Positions 1-11,370 of a DNA stretch of 48,551 nucleotides are shown here, in pieces (within the stretch, counting starts at the first letter, position 1; every line of letters starts with the position of its first letter). Position numbers and translations under genes: made by a program. The notes under the pieces were generated by a model, which saw nothing but the letters and a program-made list of their open reading frames with translations, was not told the DNA's origin and searched no databases. Source of the DNA: Dehalococcoidia bacterium (lineage in GTDB: Bacteria; Chloroflexota; Dehalococcoidia; Bin125); the NCBI GenBank assembly GCA_022828105.1, contig JAJEJC010000002.1, positions 1 through 48,551 of the forward strand. The letters are read 5' to 3'.

Positions 1-8
1 GGTACCGA

Positions 9-1202
<1,194 letters not shown>

Positions 1203-1266
1203 CGTTCGCTCTCCTGCCTGTCGTCTCGTTTGTTGACTGTCGTAATCTCGTTGGTCGGCGAACGCC

Positions 1267-3321
1267 CTAGCGGGCTTCCGCCAGTACGCTCTGCGGCACT
1301 TCCTCGTAGTGGTCAAACTCGATGCTCGCGGTCGCCCGGCCCTGCGTCATCGAACGCAGCGCCGTCGTGTATCCGAACAAGTTGGCCAGCGGCATCTGCG
1401 CCTGGATGATCTGCACCGTGCCGCGTTCCTCGGTGCCGTGCACCGATCCGCGCCGGCTGGACAGGTCTCCGGCCACCTCGCCGAAGTAATCGCGAGGCGT
1501 CGAGATCTCGACCCGCATCATCGGCTCGAGCTGCACGGGCGCTGCCTTGCGCAGCGCCTCGCGGAAGCCAATCGACGCCGCCGTCGCAAACGCCATCTCG
1601 CTCGAGTCCACCTGGTGATACGAGCCGTCGGTCAGCGCCACCTTGACATCCACCACCGGGAAGCCGCCGACCACGCCCGAGCGCATCGAGTCTTCGATCC
1701 CCTTGCGCACCGAGCTGATGTACTGCTGCGGCACCGCTCCGCCGACCGTTTCGTCTTCGAACACGAAGCCTTGACCCGGTTCATTCGGCTCGACCCGCAG
1801 CACCACGTGACCGAACTGGCCGCGTCCGCCGGTCTGCCGCACAAAGCGGCCCTCCGCCTCCGAGGTCCGCCGAATCGTCTCGCGGTAGGACACCTGCGGC
1901 CGTCCCACGTTGCACATCACCTTGAACTCGCGTCGCAGCCGATCGGCGATCACTTCAAGATGCAACTCGCCCATCCCCGAGATCACCGTCTGCGCGGTCT
2001 CGTCGTTGTACTCGACCCGGAACGTCGGGTCTTCCTCGGCCAGCTTGCGCAGCGATGCGCCCAGCCGATCCTGATCGTCGGAACTCTTTGCCTCGATCGC
2101 GATCGAGACGACCGGCTCGGGGAACGAGATCTGGTCCAGCAGGATCGGCTCGTTGCGAGCGCACAACGTGTCTCCCGTGAACGTTTCCTTCGGGCCCACG
2201 AACGCGGCGATGTCGCCGGCCGTCACCTGATCGATGTCCTCGCGCGAGTCCGCGTGCACGCGCAGCAGTCGGCCGACGCGCTCATTCTCGTCGCGCGACG
2301 AGTTGTAGACCGATTCGCCCGCCTTCAACTTGCCCGAGTAGATGCGCACGTAGGCGATACGGCCGACATACGGATCGGTGACGATCTTGAAGGCCAATGC
2401 GGCGAGCGGCTCGGACGAGTCGGCGCGGCGAGTGTCCGGCCCGTTGCGTCCCACGCCCTCCACCGGCGGCACCTCATCGGGCGCCGGAAGATAGTCCACG
2501 ATCGCGTCCAGCAATCGCTGCACGCCGACGTTCTTCAACGCCGAGCCGCAGAGGACGGGCGTAAACGCATTGGTGATCGTTCCCCGCCGAACCGCCTTGA
2601 CGATTTCATCCACCGACAGCTCATGGCCCTCGATGTAGGAGATCATCACCTGTTCGTCGAAGTCCGCGATCCGCTCGATCATCGTCTCGCGCCAGCGGCC
2701 CGCGTCGGCCTTGTAATCTTCCGGGATCTCCCCCTCGGTGGGGGGCGCGTCGCGGTTGGCGCTAAAGAACCAGGCGCGTTGACGAATCAGATCGATGACG
2801 CCCTGGAAGTTGTCCTCCGAACCGATTGGAATCTGCACCGGAACCGGCGTCATACCCAATCGCTCCCGGATCATCTCCATCGTCCGCCAGTAGTCGGCCC
2901 CGATCCGATCCATCTTGTTGACGAAACAGATGCGCGGCACTTCGTACTTGTCCGCCTGCCGCCAGACCGTCTCCGACTGCGGCTCAACCCCTGCCACCGC
3001 GTCAAACACGACCACACCGCCGTCAAGCACGCGCAGCGAGCGTTCCACTTCGACCGTGAAGTCGACGTGACCCGGCGTGTCGATGATGTTAATCGTGTGG
3101 TCGCTCCACTCACAGGTCGTCGCCGCGGCCATGATCGTGATGCCCCGCTCGCGCTCCTGGTCCATGAAGTCCATCACCGCGGTGCCTTCGTGCACCTCGC
3201 CGATCTTGTACGTGATCCCCGTGAAGTAGAGGATGCGCTCGGTCACGGTGGTCTTACCCGCATCAATATGCGCGATCACACCGATGTTGCGCAGCGATGA
3301 GATGGTCGGGGCAGCGGCCAT
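1267..3321 (-). CDS. fusA: Elongation factor G
   Basis: EF-G is the translocation GTPase, which also acts in ribosome recycling. The product is 684 residues, slightly shorter than the 690-700 common in the family. Visible motifs are the P-loop AHIDAGKTT (17-25), [10 protein letters not shown] of switch II, NKMD for guanine recognition, and the domain III-V sequence with [10 protein letters not shown] and GGRGQFGHV. The ATG at 3321 lies 11 bases after GAGGA. It is the third gene of the str operon, with rpsG 107 bases upstream and tuf 64 bases downstream. Nothing suggests the EF-G2 paralogue: it sits in the canonical operon and all G motifs are intact. Confidence 0.98.
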   Translation of the reverse strand: MAAAPTISSLRNIGVIAHIDAGKTTVTERILYFTGITYKIGEVHEGTAVMDFMDQERERGITIMAAATTCEWSDHTINIIDTPGHVDFTVEVERSLRVLDGGVVVFDAVAGVEPQSETVWRQADKYEVPRICFVNKMDRIGADYWRTMEMIRERLGMTPVPVQIPIGSEDNFQGVIDLIRQRAWFFSANRDAPPTEGEIPEDYKADAGRWRETMIERIADFDEQVMISYIEGHELSVDEIVKAVRRGTITNAFTPVLCGSALKNVGVQRLLDAIVDYLPAPDEVPPVEGVGRNGPDTRRADSSEPLAALAFKIVTDPYVGRIAYVRIYSGKLKAGESVYNSSRDENERVGRLLRVHADSREDIDQVTAGDIAAFVGPKETFTGDTLCARNEPILLDQISFPEPVVSIAIEAKSSDDQDRLGASLRKLAEEDPTFRVEYNDETAQTVISGMGELHLEVIADRLRREFKVMCNVGRPQVSYRETIRRTSEAEGRFVRQTGGRGQFGHVVLRVEPNEPGQGFVFEDETVGGAVPQQYISSVRKGIEDSMRSGVVGGFPVVDVKVALTDGSYHQVDSSEMAFATAASIGFREALRKAAPVQLEPMMRVEISTPRDYFGEVAGDLSSRRGSVHGTEERGTVQIIQAQMPLANLFGYTTALRSMTQGRATASIEFDHYEEVPQSVLAEAR

Positions 3322-3428
3322 ATCTGGGGTGTCCTCGCTTCGGCTCTCTGATTCTCTGCCCGTGGCCGCCGGCGGCGCGGGGCGTAGTCGTTTGTTGCTC
3401 GTCTGCTCGTTGCTCGCTTGCAGCCGTC

Positions 3429-3899
3429 TTACCAGCGGTAGTGAGCGAAGGCCCGGTTCGCCTCCGCCATGCGGTGCGTCTCTTCACGCCGCCGTACGGC
3501 GGCGCCGGAGTTGCTGTATGCGTCCAACAGCTCATCGGCCAGCGACAGATGGGCGGGACGCCCCTTGCGCGACTGCGCCGAAGTCACCAACCAGCGAATC
3601 CCCAACGAGGTGCGACGGTCGTGCCGAATCTCCACCGGCACCTGGTAGGTCGCCCCACCCACGCGCCTCGGTCGCACTTCCATCTCCGGCGTGATGTTGT
3701 TCAGGGCCTGGTCGAAGACCTCGAGCGGATCCTGCCGGACGCGTTCTTCGAGGATGTCGAGCGCCTGGTAGACGATCTTCTCGGCCGTGCCCTTCTTGCC
3801 GTTGCGCATCAGCCGATTGATCACCATCTGCACCCGCTGCGATCCATACACCGCATCGGGGCGAATCTCGTGTCGGTCGGGCCGTCGTCGTCGCGGCAC
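3429..3899 (-). CDS. rpsG: Ribosomal protein S7
   Basis: S7 is a primary 16S rRNA-binding protein that nucleates assembly of the 30S head and lies near the E site. The 156-residue product has the expected length. It carries family features such as [12 protein letters not shown] near residues 25-36, [16 protein letters not shown] in the middle, and [21 protein letters not shown] towards the C-terminus. The start is a GTG at 3899, chosen because PRRRRP follows it directly and GAGGAACC stands just upstream. The gene lies between rpsL (74 bases upstream) and fusA (107 bases downstream). S7 autoregulates the str operon in E. coli by binding the S12-S7 spacer; the short spacer here was not seen to hold that fold. 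Confidence 0.97.
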   Translation of the reverse strand: MPRRRRPDRHEIRPDAVYGSQRVQMVINRLMRNGKKGTAEKIVYQALDILEERVRQDPLEVFDQALNNITPEMEVRPRRVGGATYQVPVEIRHDRRTSLGIRWLVTSAQSRKGRPAHLSLADELLDAYSNSGAAVRRREETHRMAEANRAFAHYRW

Positions 3900-3973
3900 G
3901 GTTCCTCATCCATCTCTAACGCGAATCGGCAAGGGGTGGTCCAAACCGAACGCAACACTAAAGCGACCACCTG

Positions 3974-4411
<438 letters not shown>

Positions 4412-4490
4412 GGTCGCTGCTCGTCTTCCGCTCGGTGGTTCCGAGATCCAGCGCGGTTACGACGGCGCTGGCACGAATACAGGGTCAAAG

Positions 4491-4523
4491 CCGCTGGCTG
4501 ATCGAGCCGGCTTGAGCCAGCGG
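4491..4523 (-). terminator. Nine-base-pair GC-rich hairpin between ccsB and rpsL
   Basis: Bases 4491-4499 (CCGCTGGCT) are perfectly complementary to 4515-4523 (AGCCAGCGG), with a 15-base loop that holds the small palindrome GCCGGC. On the minus strand only TTT follows closely, so it is not a textbook intrinsic terminator. It stands at the boundary between the long glyA-to-ccsB gene string and the str operon. I read it as a terminator or as a str-operon attenuator. Confidence 0.45.
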
Positions 4524-4526
4524 TCA

Positions 4527-4688
4527 TCAACCTGAGGTCGGCCTCGACCCTTCCCCACGCCCATCGCATTGGCGGCAGGCGCGTGAAACATCACGATAAC
4601 CCAACTCCGACTGGCCCCGCAACAGAGACGCCCAATCCGCCTGCGACGCCAGCATCGCCCTCTGTTGCCGAACTGTCAGACGAGTCAT
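4527..4688 (-). CDS. Possible small protein with a CxxCxGxG motif
   Basis: This is a 53-codon open frame in the 282-base gap between ccsB and rpsL. Its ATG follows the ccsB stop by five bases, which would allow coupling. The product has no membrane segment and contains CRQCDGRGE near its C-terminus, a single copy of the CxxCxGxG pattern used in DnaJ-type zinc sites. There is no clear ribosome-binding site, and third-position GC is lower than in the neighbouring genes. It is as likely to be chance as a gene, so it is listed for completeness only. Confidence 0.22.
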   Translation of the reverse strand: MTRLTVRQQRAMLASQADWASLLRGQSELGYRDVSRACRQCDGRGEGSRPTSG

Positions 4689-4693
4689 CACGG

Positions 4694-5611
4694 CTAGACG
4701 CCCGCATATGAGTGCAGACCCGTGATCCACAAGTTCACGCCCAGGTAGGTGAACATCACGGCGAAGAATCCCAGCACGACTATCCAAGCTTTGCGCGCGC
4801 CGCGGAACTGGCGTAACCAGCGGCCGTGGATGTAGACCGCGAAAATCAGCCAGGTCACCAGTGCGGCCGTCTCCTTCGGGTCCCAGCCCCAGTAGCGACC
4901 CCACGCATCGTTGGCCCAGAACGCGCCCAGCGCGATCCCGGCCCCCAACAGCGGGAATCCGACCAGCACTGCGCGATACGTCAACTCGTCGCATCGAGTC
5001 TCCGCCGGCAGCCAGGCAAAGCGCCCGCCCCGTTTGGCCACGGCGTCGGGAAAGCCCTGCAGCAGGTGCATCGCCGCGCCGCCGAACGCCACCGCGAGGA
5101 CGGCATATGAGAGGATCATCAACGCCACATGTATCGTCAGCAGCGTCGGACTCTGCAGCGCCGGCACGAGGATGTCCTGGCCCTCGCTGGGAAACGCCAG
5201 CGCCGAGCCGTACAACCCACAGGCAACCGGCAGCACGAACGCTCCCGGCAGCCTCGTCCCCGACCGCAGCTCGAAGATGCCGTAGAGCAGCACGATCGCG
5301 ATGCCGAACGACATCGAGAACTCGAACAGGTTGCTGTAGGGCGCGTGATTCAGCGCAAGCGAGCGCATCACCAATCCGACGATGCCCAGCACCGCCGCCG
5401 CCCACAGGCTCAGTGTCGCCACGCCGCCCAGCGTCGGCGATCGCAGCGGAGCGGGCTCCGACACACCGAACGACGGATCCGTCGCCGCAATTCGGCGCGG
5501 GACCCAACTCACCTGCAGCTTCGGCTGCACTGCGTACAGCACGTAGGACACGGCCGCGCAGCCGGCCGCGACGAAACTCGCCCAGAGCAGAAACAGCGCG
5601 CCGTCAGCCAT
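4694..5611 (-). CDS. ccsB: Cytochrome c maturation protein CcsB/CcsA (haem handling)
   Basis: This is a polytopic membrane protein of the System II / ResC-CcsA type. These proteins handle haem for attachment to apocytochromes c outside the membrane. The 305-residue product has about eight hydrophobic segments and the WWD haem-binding signature WGRYWGWDPKE (237-247). It also has NHAPYSNLFE (89-98) with a conserved histidine and HVALMILSYA with another (161). The ATG at 5611 overlaps the end of the PIG-L gene by eight bases; an upstream in-frame extension is Arg-rich and unlike the family. No ResB/CcsB partner, thioredoxin or cytochrome gene lies in the window. Naming is ambiguous because CcsA and CcsB labels are used differently across lineages. 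Confidence 0.9.
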   Translation of the reverse strand: MADGALFLLWASFVAAGCAAVSYVLYAVQPKLQVSWVPRRIAATDPSFGVSEPAPLRSPTLGGVATLSLWAAAVLGIVGLVMRSLALNHAPYSNLFEFSMSFGIAIVLLYGIFELRSGTRLPGAFVLPVACGLYGSALAFPSEGQDILVPALQSPTLLTIHVALMILSYAVLAVAFGGAAMHLLQGFPDAVAKRGGRFAWLPAETRCDELTYRAVLVGFPLLGAGIALGAFWANDAWGRYWGWDPKETAALVTWLIFAVYIHGRWLRQFRGARKAWIVVLGFFAVMFTYLGVNLWITGLHSYAGV

Positions 5612-6389
5612 CGTTCGACTGCTCCGACTCCCGCATCTTCGCCTCTGCCCGCAGCGCCTCCGGTCGACGCGGAGGCTGCGCATCCCCGAAAGTCAGCCGT
5701 CGAAATCCCTCGGCCCACGGCACGCGACCCGCGCGCGCCGCCGTCTCCGCGCGGCGTTGCATCCGCTGCACCATCTCCTCGCGATTGGCCGCCTGAACCT
5801 GCGACGCATGACGCAGCAGCGCGTCGATCCTGCGGTCTTGCTGATCCGACACATCCACGAAGTGGTTGGGCTCATTGCTGCCCGCCAGCAACACCGTGTT
5901 GACCCGCACGGGCTCGACGCCGGTCGCGACCTGCTCCGCATAAGAGTTGGCGTTACGGGCCAGCGGAAACGCGGCATCCAGGGCCGCGATGCCGACCGTG
6001 CGATGGTCGCGGTGGTTGAAGCCCCGATAGCCGTCCCAGGTGATCAACAGCTCGGGCCGCACATCGCGCAGCACTCGCACCATCTGACCGCGAAACTCCG
6101 ACCCGTCCTCTACGTGGCCGTCGGGCACCCGCAGGAAGATGCAGCGCTGAATACCCAGCTCTCGCGCGGCCGCCTCCTGCTCCGCCTCGCGCAACGCGCC
6201 CAGATCCGCCGGACCCAGCATTGGGTCCTTGGTGCCCTTGTCGCCACTCGTCACGAGGCAGAAGGTCACATGCCAGCCATCGTCCGAGAGCTGCGCCACC
6301 GTGCCGCCGCAAGTGAACTCGATGTCGTCGGGATGGGCCATCACCACCAGCGCCCGCCGCGCCTCCGCGGCCGCTTCGGCGTCAGTCAT
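5604..6389 (-). CDS. PIG-L (LmbE) family zinc deacetylase
   Basis: This family removes N-acetyl groups from N-acetylglucosamine-type conjugates; MshB of mycothiol and BshB of bacillithiol synthesis belong to it. The 261-residue protein shows the metal motif AHPDD (18-22), GGT just after it, and the second metal motif NHRDH (125-129). I place the start at the ATG at 6389, which has GGAG six bases upstream; an in-frame ATG 30 bases earlier lacks a site. It follows an MshA-like glycosyltransferase by 30 bases and a GNAT-type acetyltransferase beyond that, and ccsB overlaps its end. The substrate is unknown. The context suggests an N-acetylated glycoside made by the neighbouring glycosyltransferase. 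Confidence 0.9.
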   Translation of the reverse strand: MTDAEAAAEARRALVVMAHPDDIEFTCGGTVAQLSDDGWHVTFCLVTSGDKGTKDPMLGPADLGALREAEQEAAARELGIQRCIFLRVPDGHVEDGSEFRGQMVRVLRDVRPELLITWDGYRGFNHRDHRTVGIAALDAAFPLARNANSYAEQVATGVEPVRVNTVLLAGSNEPNHFVDVSDQQDRRIDALLRHASQVQAANREEMVQRMQRRAETAARAGRVPWAEGFRRLTFGDAQPPRRPEALRAEAKMRESEQSNDG

Positions 6390-6419
6390 GTCGACTCCTC
6401 GCCCGAGCCTGCAATCCAA

Positions 6420-7721
6420 TCAGCCCGCCGCCACCAGCAACGACTCAACCGGATCCGGGCAACACGCCTCGCGCTGTAGGTCGGACGCGTCCCGCTCGCG
6501 CAGCAGCTTCTCGTACACGTCGAGAATACTCTCGGCGACGCGAGGCCAGGAAAACACCGACATCTCCTCTGCTGCAGCGCTGCCCATCTGCGCTCTCAGC
6601 GGCTCATCCTCGAGCAACCGTCCGATTGCCCGGGCGAACTGGTCCGGCCGACGCTGCGCAACCAGCATCCCCGTCCTGCCATGGCTGATCGTGCTGGCCA
6701 GGCCGCCGACCCGCGTGGCCACCGGCGGCGTGCCCGAAGCCATGGCCTCGACCGCCACGAGCCCAAACGACTCGTACGCGGACGGTACCGCGCAGACGCT
6801 CGCAGCCCGAAACAGATCCGGCAACCGCTCACGCTCCACGGCGCTGGCGAACCGTACTCGTTCGCCGACGCCGCGCTCGTTGGCGAGCTGCCTCAGCCGC
6901 GAGCGTTCGGATTCGTCTCGTTCGTCCCCACCAACGATCCACAGCCTCGCGTCGCTCCGCTCCTCGATCATCGGCAGCGCCTGAACCAGCAGATCGGCGC
7001 CCTTGGGCTGTTCCAACCGTCCCACAAACAGGATGCCGGGACCATCAAGGGCGCCCAACTCCGGCAATGCCTCCGCCACGCGACGACGAGCTGCATCCGA
7101 TCCGTTCGGATGGAATCGGTCCAGGTCGAGCCCGCAGGGAATGACCTGCACCCGAGACGCCTCCGCGCCGTACTGGCCAATCAAAAAGGCGCGTTCGTGC
7201 GAGGTCGCGCTGATCACGGCATCGGAACAGTCCACCACCCGCCGCTCACCGGCGATTCGCAGTTGCGGCTCGGGCTGCTGGAACATTTGCTTGACCGCGC
7301 CCAGCGTATGGAACATCGCCACGTGCGGAACCCGCCACTGCCTCGCAAGTTCGACGCCGCTCAGACCGGAAACCCAATAGTGAGAGTGAATCAGGTCATA
7401 GCGGTCGTCCGCTCTCGTCACGTCGGCCACGCCCTCGGTGAACTCCGCCACATGCCCTGCTACCTCGATCGGAGACAGCGGCGCAGCAGGCCCTGCCGCG
7501 ACGTGGAACAGCCGCACTCCCGGCGCGAGTCGCTCGACGCACGGCGCGTCGGCCCGATCGCGTCGTGTGAAAACATCGACCTCCCAGCCCATCGCGCCCA
7601 ACTGGCGCGACAGCTCGGCGACGTAGACGTTCATCCCTCCGGCCTTGGTGGTGCCCGCTCGGGCAAGCGGCGACGTATGCGTCGACAACACGGCCAGGCG
7701 ACGCGGAAACCGCATCATCAT
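6420..7721 (-). CDS. GT4 glycosyltransferase resembling MshA
   Basis: This is a GT-B fold retaining glycosyltransferase of 433 residues. The N-terminal half closely follows MshA, the enzyme that joins N-acetylglucosamine to inositol phosphate in mycothiol synthesis: LSTHTSPLARAGT (12-24), AGGMNVYVAEL (27-37), LAPGVR and YDLIHSHYWVSG (108-119). The C-terminal half has the donor-site EX7E signature within YESFGLVAVEAMASG (316-330). Three ATG codons stand in a row at the start; the first overlaps the acetyltransferase stop by four bases (ATGA). MshA similarity is from memory of the family, and sucrose-phosphate-synthase-like GT4 enzymes share part of it, so the substrate is not settled. The N-acetyl sugar deacetylase directly downstream supports an amino-sugar product. 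Confidence 0.9.
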   Translation of the reverse strand: MMMRFPRRLAVLSTHTSPLARAGTTKAGGMNVYVAELSRQLGAMGWEVDVFTRRDRADAPCVERLAPGVRLFHVAAGPAAPLSPIEVAGHVAEFTEGVADVTRADDRYDLIHSHYWVSGLSGVELARQWRVPHVAMFHTLGAVKQMFQQPEPQLRIAGERRVVDCSDAVISATSHERAFLIGQYGAEASRVQVIPCGLDLDRFHPNGSDAARRRVAEALPELGALDGPGILFVGRLEQPKGADLLVQALPMIEERSDARLWIVGGDERDESERSRLRQLANERGVGERVRFASAVERERLPDLFRAASVCAVPSAYESFGLVAVEAMASGTPPVATRVGGLASTISHGRTGMLVAQRRPDQFARAIGRLLEDEPLRAQMGSAAAEEMSVFSWPRVAESILDVYEKLLRERDASDLQREACCPDPVESLLVAAG

Positions 7722-8710
7722 TCACCCTCCCGTGTCAAACGGATGCGTTGGACCACCGCGTCACGGCCGCCGAGTTCGTACTTGTACGGCTCATCCCCGC
7801 GCAGGAAGTTCACGCTCGACATCCCCCGCTCGACCGCATCGCGGATGCATAGCACCTTCGATCCGAGTCCCGCTGACAGGTCGCGGAACCTGGGATCGTA
7901 GCCACTGTTGTACAACAGCAGTTGATTTCGAGCCACGAAGCACAACACCATTGCCGCCGCCTCACCCGAGATTGACATCACATACAGCCGTAACGCGCCG
8001 GCCTCGGCCAGCGCGGCGGTCACGCGTTCGAAGAACAGCCGCATCTCCTCCGTCAGAAACACCGCCTTGTCGCCTCTCGAATCGGCCATCATCGCCATGA
8101 ACTCCGGCAGTCGCGCAGCGACATCGTCCGGAGTCTCCAACGATTCAAACGCCACCGCTCCGCCCAACTGGCGCAGCGGCCGCAGCTTTCGCCGCACTTC
8201 ACGCCGATCCCGCGATCGCAAACCCGACAGATACGCATCCCAACCGTCCTCAATGCCCACGGTCGGACAGACCGCCTCGTCGCTCACATCGATCGACCAA
8301 CCCCGCTGCGAGGCAACCGCGAAGGCGTCGACCCAGCGCGAGTCGGGCTCCAACCCACGAAACTCGGCCTGCGCCGCGCCGGCGTCTTCGAGCCGATCCA
8401 ACACCGCACCAACCAGCAATTCCTCTTGACCCGGCCTCGCCGCCGGGCCCAGGTAGTCGGAAATCTCATGATCTCCCGCGAACGACCAATGCCTGCCGCA
8501 GCATTTCAACGGCGCGAGCCCGATCAGCTCGCCGGTCCCGTTCTCCAGGCCGAGCAACTCAACCTCTGCCTCGCTCGACGCGCCGAAAACCGACCACCAC
8601 GCCTGCCCGAATTCCGGAGTCGAAAAGGGCGTCGTGTCCGCGGCGCGGCACAACTCGCTCCAGCGCTCGCCCAGTTCGGCGAATCCTCCGCGAACCACCT
8701 TCACGGTCAC
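7718..8710 (-). CDS. GNAT/BioF2-like (FemAB-related) acyltransferase
   Basis: This 330-residue protein matches the two-lobed acyltransferase family often called BioF2-like or CelD (Acetyltransf_6), related to GNAT and FemAB enzymes. The typical C-terminal pattern is seen as AGLGSKVLCIRDAVERGM followed by NFLRGDEPYKYELG. A central region of the YLSGLRSRDRREVRRKLR type is also characteristic. The start is the GTG at 8710, whose GTGA overlaps the folE stop by four bases; the ATG of the glycosyltransferase overlaps its own end. Such proteins transfer acyl or aminoacyl groups to sugars or peptides. Here the natural guess is acylation of the free amine exposed by the downstream PIG-L enzyme, which is inference. 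Confidence 0.8.
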   Translation of the reverse strand: MTVKVVRGGFAELGERWSELCRAADTTPFSTPEFGQAWWSVFGASSEAEVELLGLENGTGELIGLAPLKCCGRHWSFAGDHEISDYLGPAARPGQEELLVGAVLDRLEDAGAAQAEFRGLEPDSRWVDAFAVASQRGWSIDVSDEAVCPTVGIEDGWDAYLSGLRSRDRREVRRKLRPLRQLGGAVAFESLETPDDVAARLPEFMAMMADSRGDKAVFLTEEMRLFFERVTAALAEAGALRLYVMSISGEAAAMVLCFVARNQLLLYNSGYDPRFRDLSAGLGSKVLCIRDAVERGMSSVNFLRGDEPYKYELGGRDAVVQRIRLTREGE

Positions 8711-9282
8711 AGGCGCTGCGTCCCAACTAGCGAGAGGAACTCGGCGCGCGTCTCCTCCTGCTCGCGGAAACTGCCTCGCATCGCCGACGTGAGCATGCGC
8801 GAGCCGGGCTTCTTGATCCCCCGCATCTGCATGCACAGATGCTCGGCCTCTACGGCGACGCCCGCTCCTTGCGGTTGCAGCGTGGTCATCAGCATGTCTG
8901 CAACCTGCGCCGTCAATCGTTCCTGAAGCTGCGGCCTGCGCGCAATCGCATCGACCAGGCGGGCCAGCTTCGACAGGCCGACCACGCGGCCGCTCGGCAC
9001 ATAGCCCACATGCGCAACCCCGTGAAACGGCATCAGGTGATGTTCGCACATCGAGAAAAACGGCACATCCCTGAGAATCACCATCTCGTCGTGACCCTCT
9101 TCAAAGCCCACCGAGAGCAACGTGGGAATGTCTACGTCGCGGCCGCCAAGCGTCTCCTCAAACGACGCCACGACGCGTCTCGGCGTTTCCAACAAACCCT
9201 CTCGCGCCGGGTCCTCGCCCAACGCCAGCAACAACTCGCGCACGGCCGCCTCCGCCCGCCCCCGATCGACCAGCTTGCTCAT
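8707..9282 (-). CDS. folE: GTP cyclohydrolase I
   Basis: FolE converts GTP to 7,8-dihydroneopterin triphosphate, the first step of folate and pterin synthesis. The 191-residue product has the typical length. The zinc ligands are visible as Cys79 and His82 in [11 protein letters not shown] and Cys150 in EHLCMQMRG, with the catalytic His81 in CEHH. The ATG at 9282 overlaps the thrC stop by four bases (ATGA) and the next gene's GTG overlaps this gene's stop, so folE is embedded in a coupled run. No other folate gene is nearby. Confidence 0.96.
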   Translation of the reverse strand: MSKLVDRGRAEAAVRELLLALGEDPAREGLLETPRRVVASFEETLGGRDVDIPTLLSVGFEEGHDEMVILRDVPFFSMCEHHLMPFHGVAHVGYVPSGRVVGLSKLARLVDAIARRPQLQERLTAQVADMLMTTLQPQGAGVAVEAEHLCMQMRGIKKPGSRMLTSAMRGSFREQEETRAEFLSLVGTQRL

Positions 9283-10370
9283 GCCAGTTCCCTCCTGATC
9301 GCCGCCTCCGCCTCCTCATACTCCCGACCGATCTCAATCACGTCGGCGTGGATCGACTCGATCGCCCGCTCCGGATCTTTGAGTCCATGCCCGGTGATCG
9401 TGCAGACCACTCGCCGGCCGTCGAGCGATCCGTCGCCATGTCGCGCCAGCAGCCCCGCCACCGAAGCCGCCGAAGCCGGCTCGCAGAACACACCCTCCTT
9501 GCTGGCCAGCGTGCGGTACGCGTCAAGAATGTCCTCATCGCTGACCGCGATGATCGACCCGTGCGACTCGTCTCGCGCCGCCACAGCTCCATCCCACGAC
9601 GCCGGCGAACCGATTCGGATCGCGGTCGCGATCGTCTCCGGCTGGGCAACCGGCAGGCCCACCACCAGCGGCGCCGCTCCGGACGCCTGCACACCGAGCA
9701 TCTTCGGCAGCCGCGACGACCGCTCGGCCTGGAAGTACTCGCGGTACCCGCGCCAATAGGCGGTGATGTTGCCCGCATTGCCGACCGGAATGCAGTGCAC
9801 GTCCGGCGCATCGCCGATCTGATCCACAATCTCCATCGCCGCCGTCTTCTGACCCTCGATTCGGTACGGATTCAGCGAGTTAACGAGTGCCACCGGCAGG
9901 CGCTCGGTCAATTGCTGCGCGGAGCGCAGGGCGTCGTCGAAGTTGCCGTCCACCGCCAGGATGCTCGCGCCGTGCGCCGCCGCCTGGGCCAGCTTGCCCT
10001 TGGCGATCCGCCCTTCAGGAACCAGGACGAAGGCCCGCAGGCCGCAACGCGCCGCATATGCCGCGGCCGACGCGCTCGTGTTGCCGGTCGATGCGCAGAG
10101 CACCGCCGTCGCGCCCTGCTCAACCGCCTTTGCTACCGCGACCGCCATCCCCCGGTCCTTGAACGAACCGGTCGGATTGCACATCTCCAGCTTCAGCCAG
10201 ACCTCGTCCGCCCCCGTCGCTTGCTCCAGGCTTGCAGCGCGCACCATCGGTGTGCTGCCCTCGCCCAGCGTGACGGCGGGCGTAGATTCATCGATCGGCA
10301 ACCAATCGGCGTATCGCGCCAACACGCCAACGCCGCTTCCCGGCCCTGCCCTGACAACGCCGCTAGTCAT
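9279..10370 (-). CDS. thrC: Threonine synthase
   Basis: This pyridoxal-phosphate enzyme converts O-phosphohomoserine to threonine. The 363-residue protein carries the PLP lysine motif [10 protein letters not shown] with Lys71, the phosphate-binding SNGN-like segment [15 protein letters not shown], and [10 protein letters not shown] further on. The length fits the short bacterial/archaeal class rather than the ~430-residue fungal/E. coli class. The ATG at 10370 overlaps the coiled-coil gene by eight bases. Together with hom it forms half of the threonine pathway; thrB and lysC lie at 26398-28547. Confidence 0.96.
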   Translation of the reverse strand: MTSGVVRAGPGSGVGVLARYADWLPIDESTPAVTLGEGSTPMVRAASLEQATGADEVWLKLEMCNPTGSFKDRGMAVAVAKAVEQGATAVLCASTGNTSASAAAYAARCGLRAFVLVPEGRIAKGKLAQAAAHGASILAVDGNFDDALRSAQQLTERLPVALVNSLNPYRIEGQKTAAMEIVDQIGDAPDVHCIPVGNAGNITAYWRGYREYFQAERSSRLPKMLGVQASGAAPLVVGLPVAQPETIATAIRIGSPASWDGAVAARDESHGSIIAVSDEDILDAYRTLASKEGVFCEPASAASVAGLLARHGDGSLDGRRVVCTITGHGLKDPERAIESIHADVIEIGREYEEAEAAIRRELA

Positions 10371-11370
10371 CGCTGCGAACTCGCAGGTAGGATTTCAGCT
10401 CTCGAATCTCCTGCTCCAACTCCTCGATCTGCCGCCGCCGGACCTGCTCCTGCAGCGAGACGAATCGTTCCTGCTCTTGCGCGGTCAGACTGGATACGCC
10501 GTCGATCCGATCGCCGAGCGAGCTGACCGCGCGCTCGCGACGCGCATCGCGCGCGCGGAGCTGCTCGCCCATCCGCTCGATGTTGCCAATTCGCTCCTCG
10601 ATTGCTTCGAATCCGCGCTGGACCGACGAGACAACCGCCTTCGATGCGTCAAGCGCCTGGAGCGACTCTTCGACTCGGCCGCGCAGCGCATCCACGTTCG
10701 TCTTCAGATCCTCCCACTGCTCCGCCGTCTCCTGGACCCGGCGCAAACTCTGATACGACAGCTCTACCCGCTCCGTCAGGCTGGCCAACTGTCGCTCAAG
10801 CGTCTCCGCACGGCTTTCCAGCGCGCTGCCGTCGCTTGCCCCCCGGCGGATACCGTCGGCATTCGCCGAGATTCGCGCGCCGAGCGCCACCTGGCTGTTC
10901 TCGATCTGCGACATCCGGTGCGCGCTCTCGCCGCCTTCCGCGTTGACCCGGCGGATCGACTCGTCGAACACCTCGAGCCGTTCGCGCAGATCACTCACCG
11001 CCTTCTCGTTTGCCTGCAGCCGACGCATGGCGTCGTTGCCCGATTCGCGCACGCCGTCGAGCTCCTGCCGAGCCTGTCGCACCGCGGTGTCGACCAATTC
11101 CCGATGCTCGGCCAGCTCCCCGCTGAATCGATTCATCCGCTCGCGGAGATTCTGCAACTCGTCGAGCTGACGCGCCGCAACGCCAATATCGGAGCCCAGG
11201 GAAAGCGTCCTGCCCTCGAGTTCGCGCAAGCGTTCGTCAAGCGCGCTGATTACTCGCTCTTCGCGGACCCGCGCCTGCGCGAGGTCTGCGGTTCGCGTCT
11301 GCAATCCGCTCAGCGATTCCTCATAGCGGAGCCAGCGTCCATCGCCTTCCTCGGTGCGATCAGTCGTCAC
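10363..11370 (-). CDS. Long coiled-coil protein of unknown function
   Basis: I do not recognise this protein. Its 335 residues are almost entirely predicted helix with heptad-like spacing of Leu, Val, Ile and Ala and many Arg/Glu pairs. No signal peptide, membrane segment or catalytic motif is seen. The C-terminus [20 protein letters not shown] reads as a final helix. I choose the GTG at 11370, which overlaps the hom stop by 11 bases and has GAGG six bases upstream; another GTG lies at 11397. It sits between hom and thrC and overlaps both, so it is expressed with them. A cytoskeletal, SMC-like or scaffold role is possible but cannot be shown. Confidence 0.75.
   Translation of the reverse strand: MTTDRTEEGDGRWLRYEESLSGLQTRTADLAQARVREERVISALDERLRELEGRTLSLGSDIGVAARQLDELQNLRERMNRFSGELAEHRELVDTAVRQARQELDGVRESGNDAMRRLQANEKAVSDLRERLEVFDESIRRVNAEGGESAHRMSQIENSQVALGARISANADGIRRGASDGSALESRAETLERQLASLTERVELSYQSLRRVQETAEQWEDLKTNVDALRGRVEESLQALDASKAVVSSVQRGFEAIEERIGNIERMGEQLRARDARRERAVSSLGDRIDGVSSLTAQEQERFVSLQEQVRRRQIEELEQEIRELKSYLRVRSDD

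Noticed and set aside
1309..3300. 663-codon plus-strand open frame opposite fusA
   Set aside because: Same shadow effect: His/Arg-rich, no recognisable domain, antisense to a complete EF-G.
4483..4488. TTGACC on the minus strand as the -35 of the str operon
   Set aside because: No TAnnnT-type -10 lies 16-19 bases downstream; the nearest A/T-rich hexamer is over 20 bases away.
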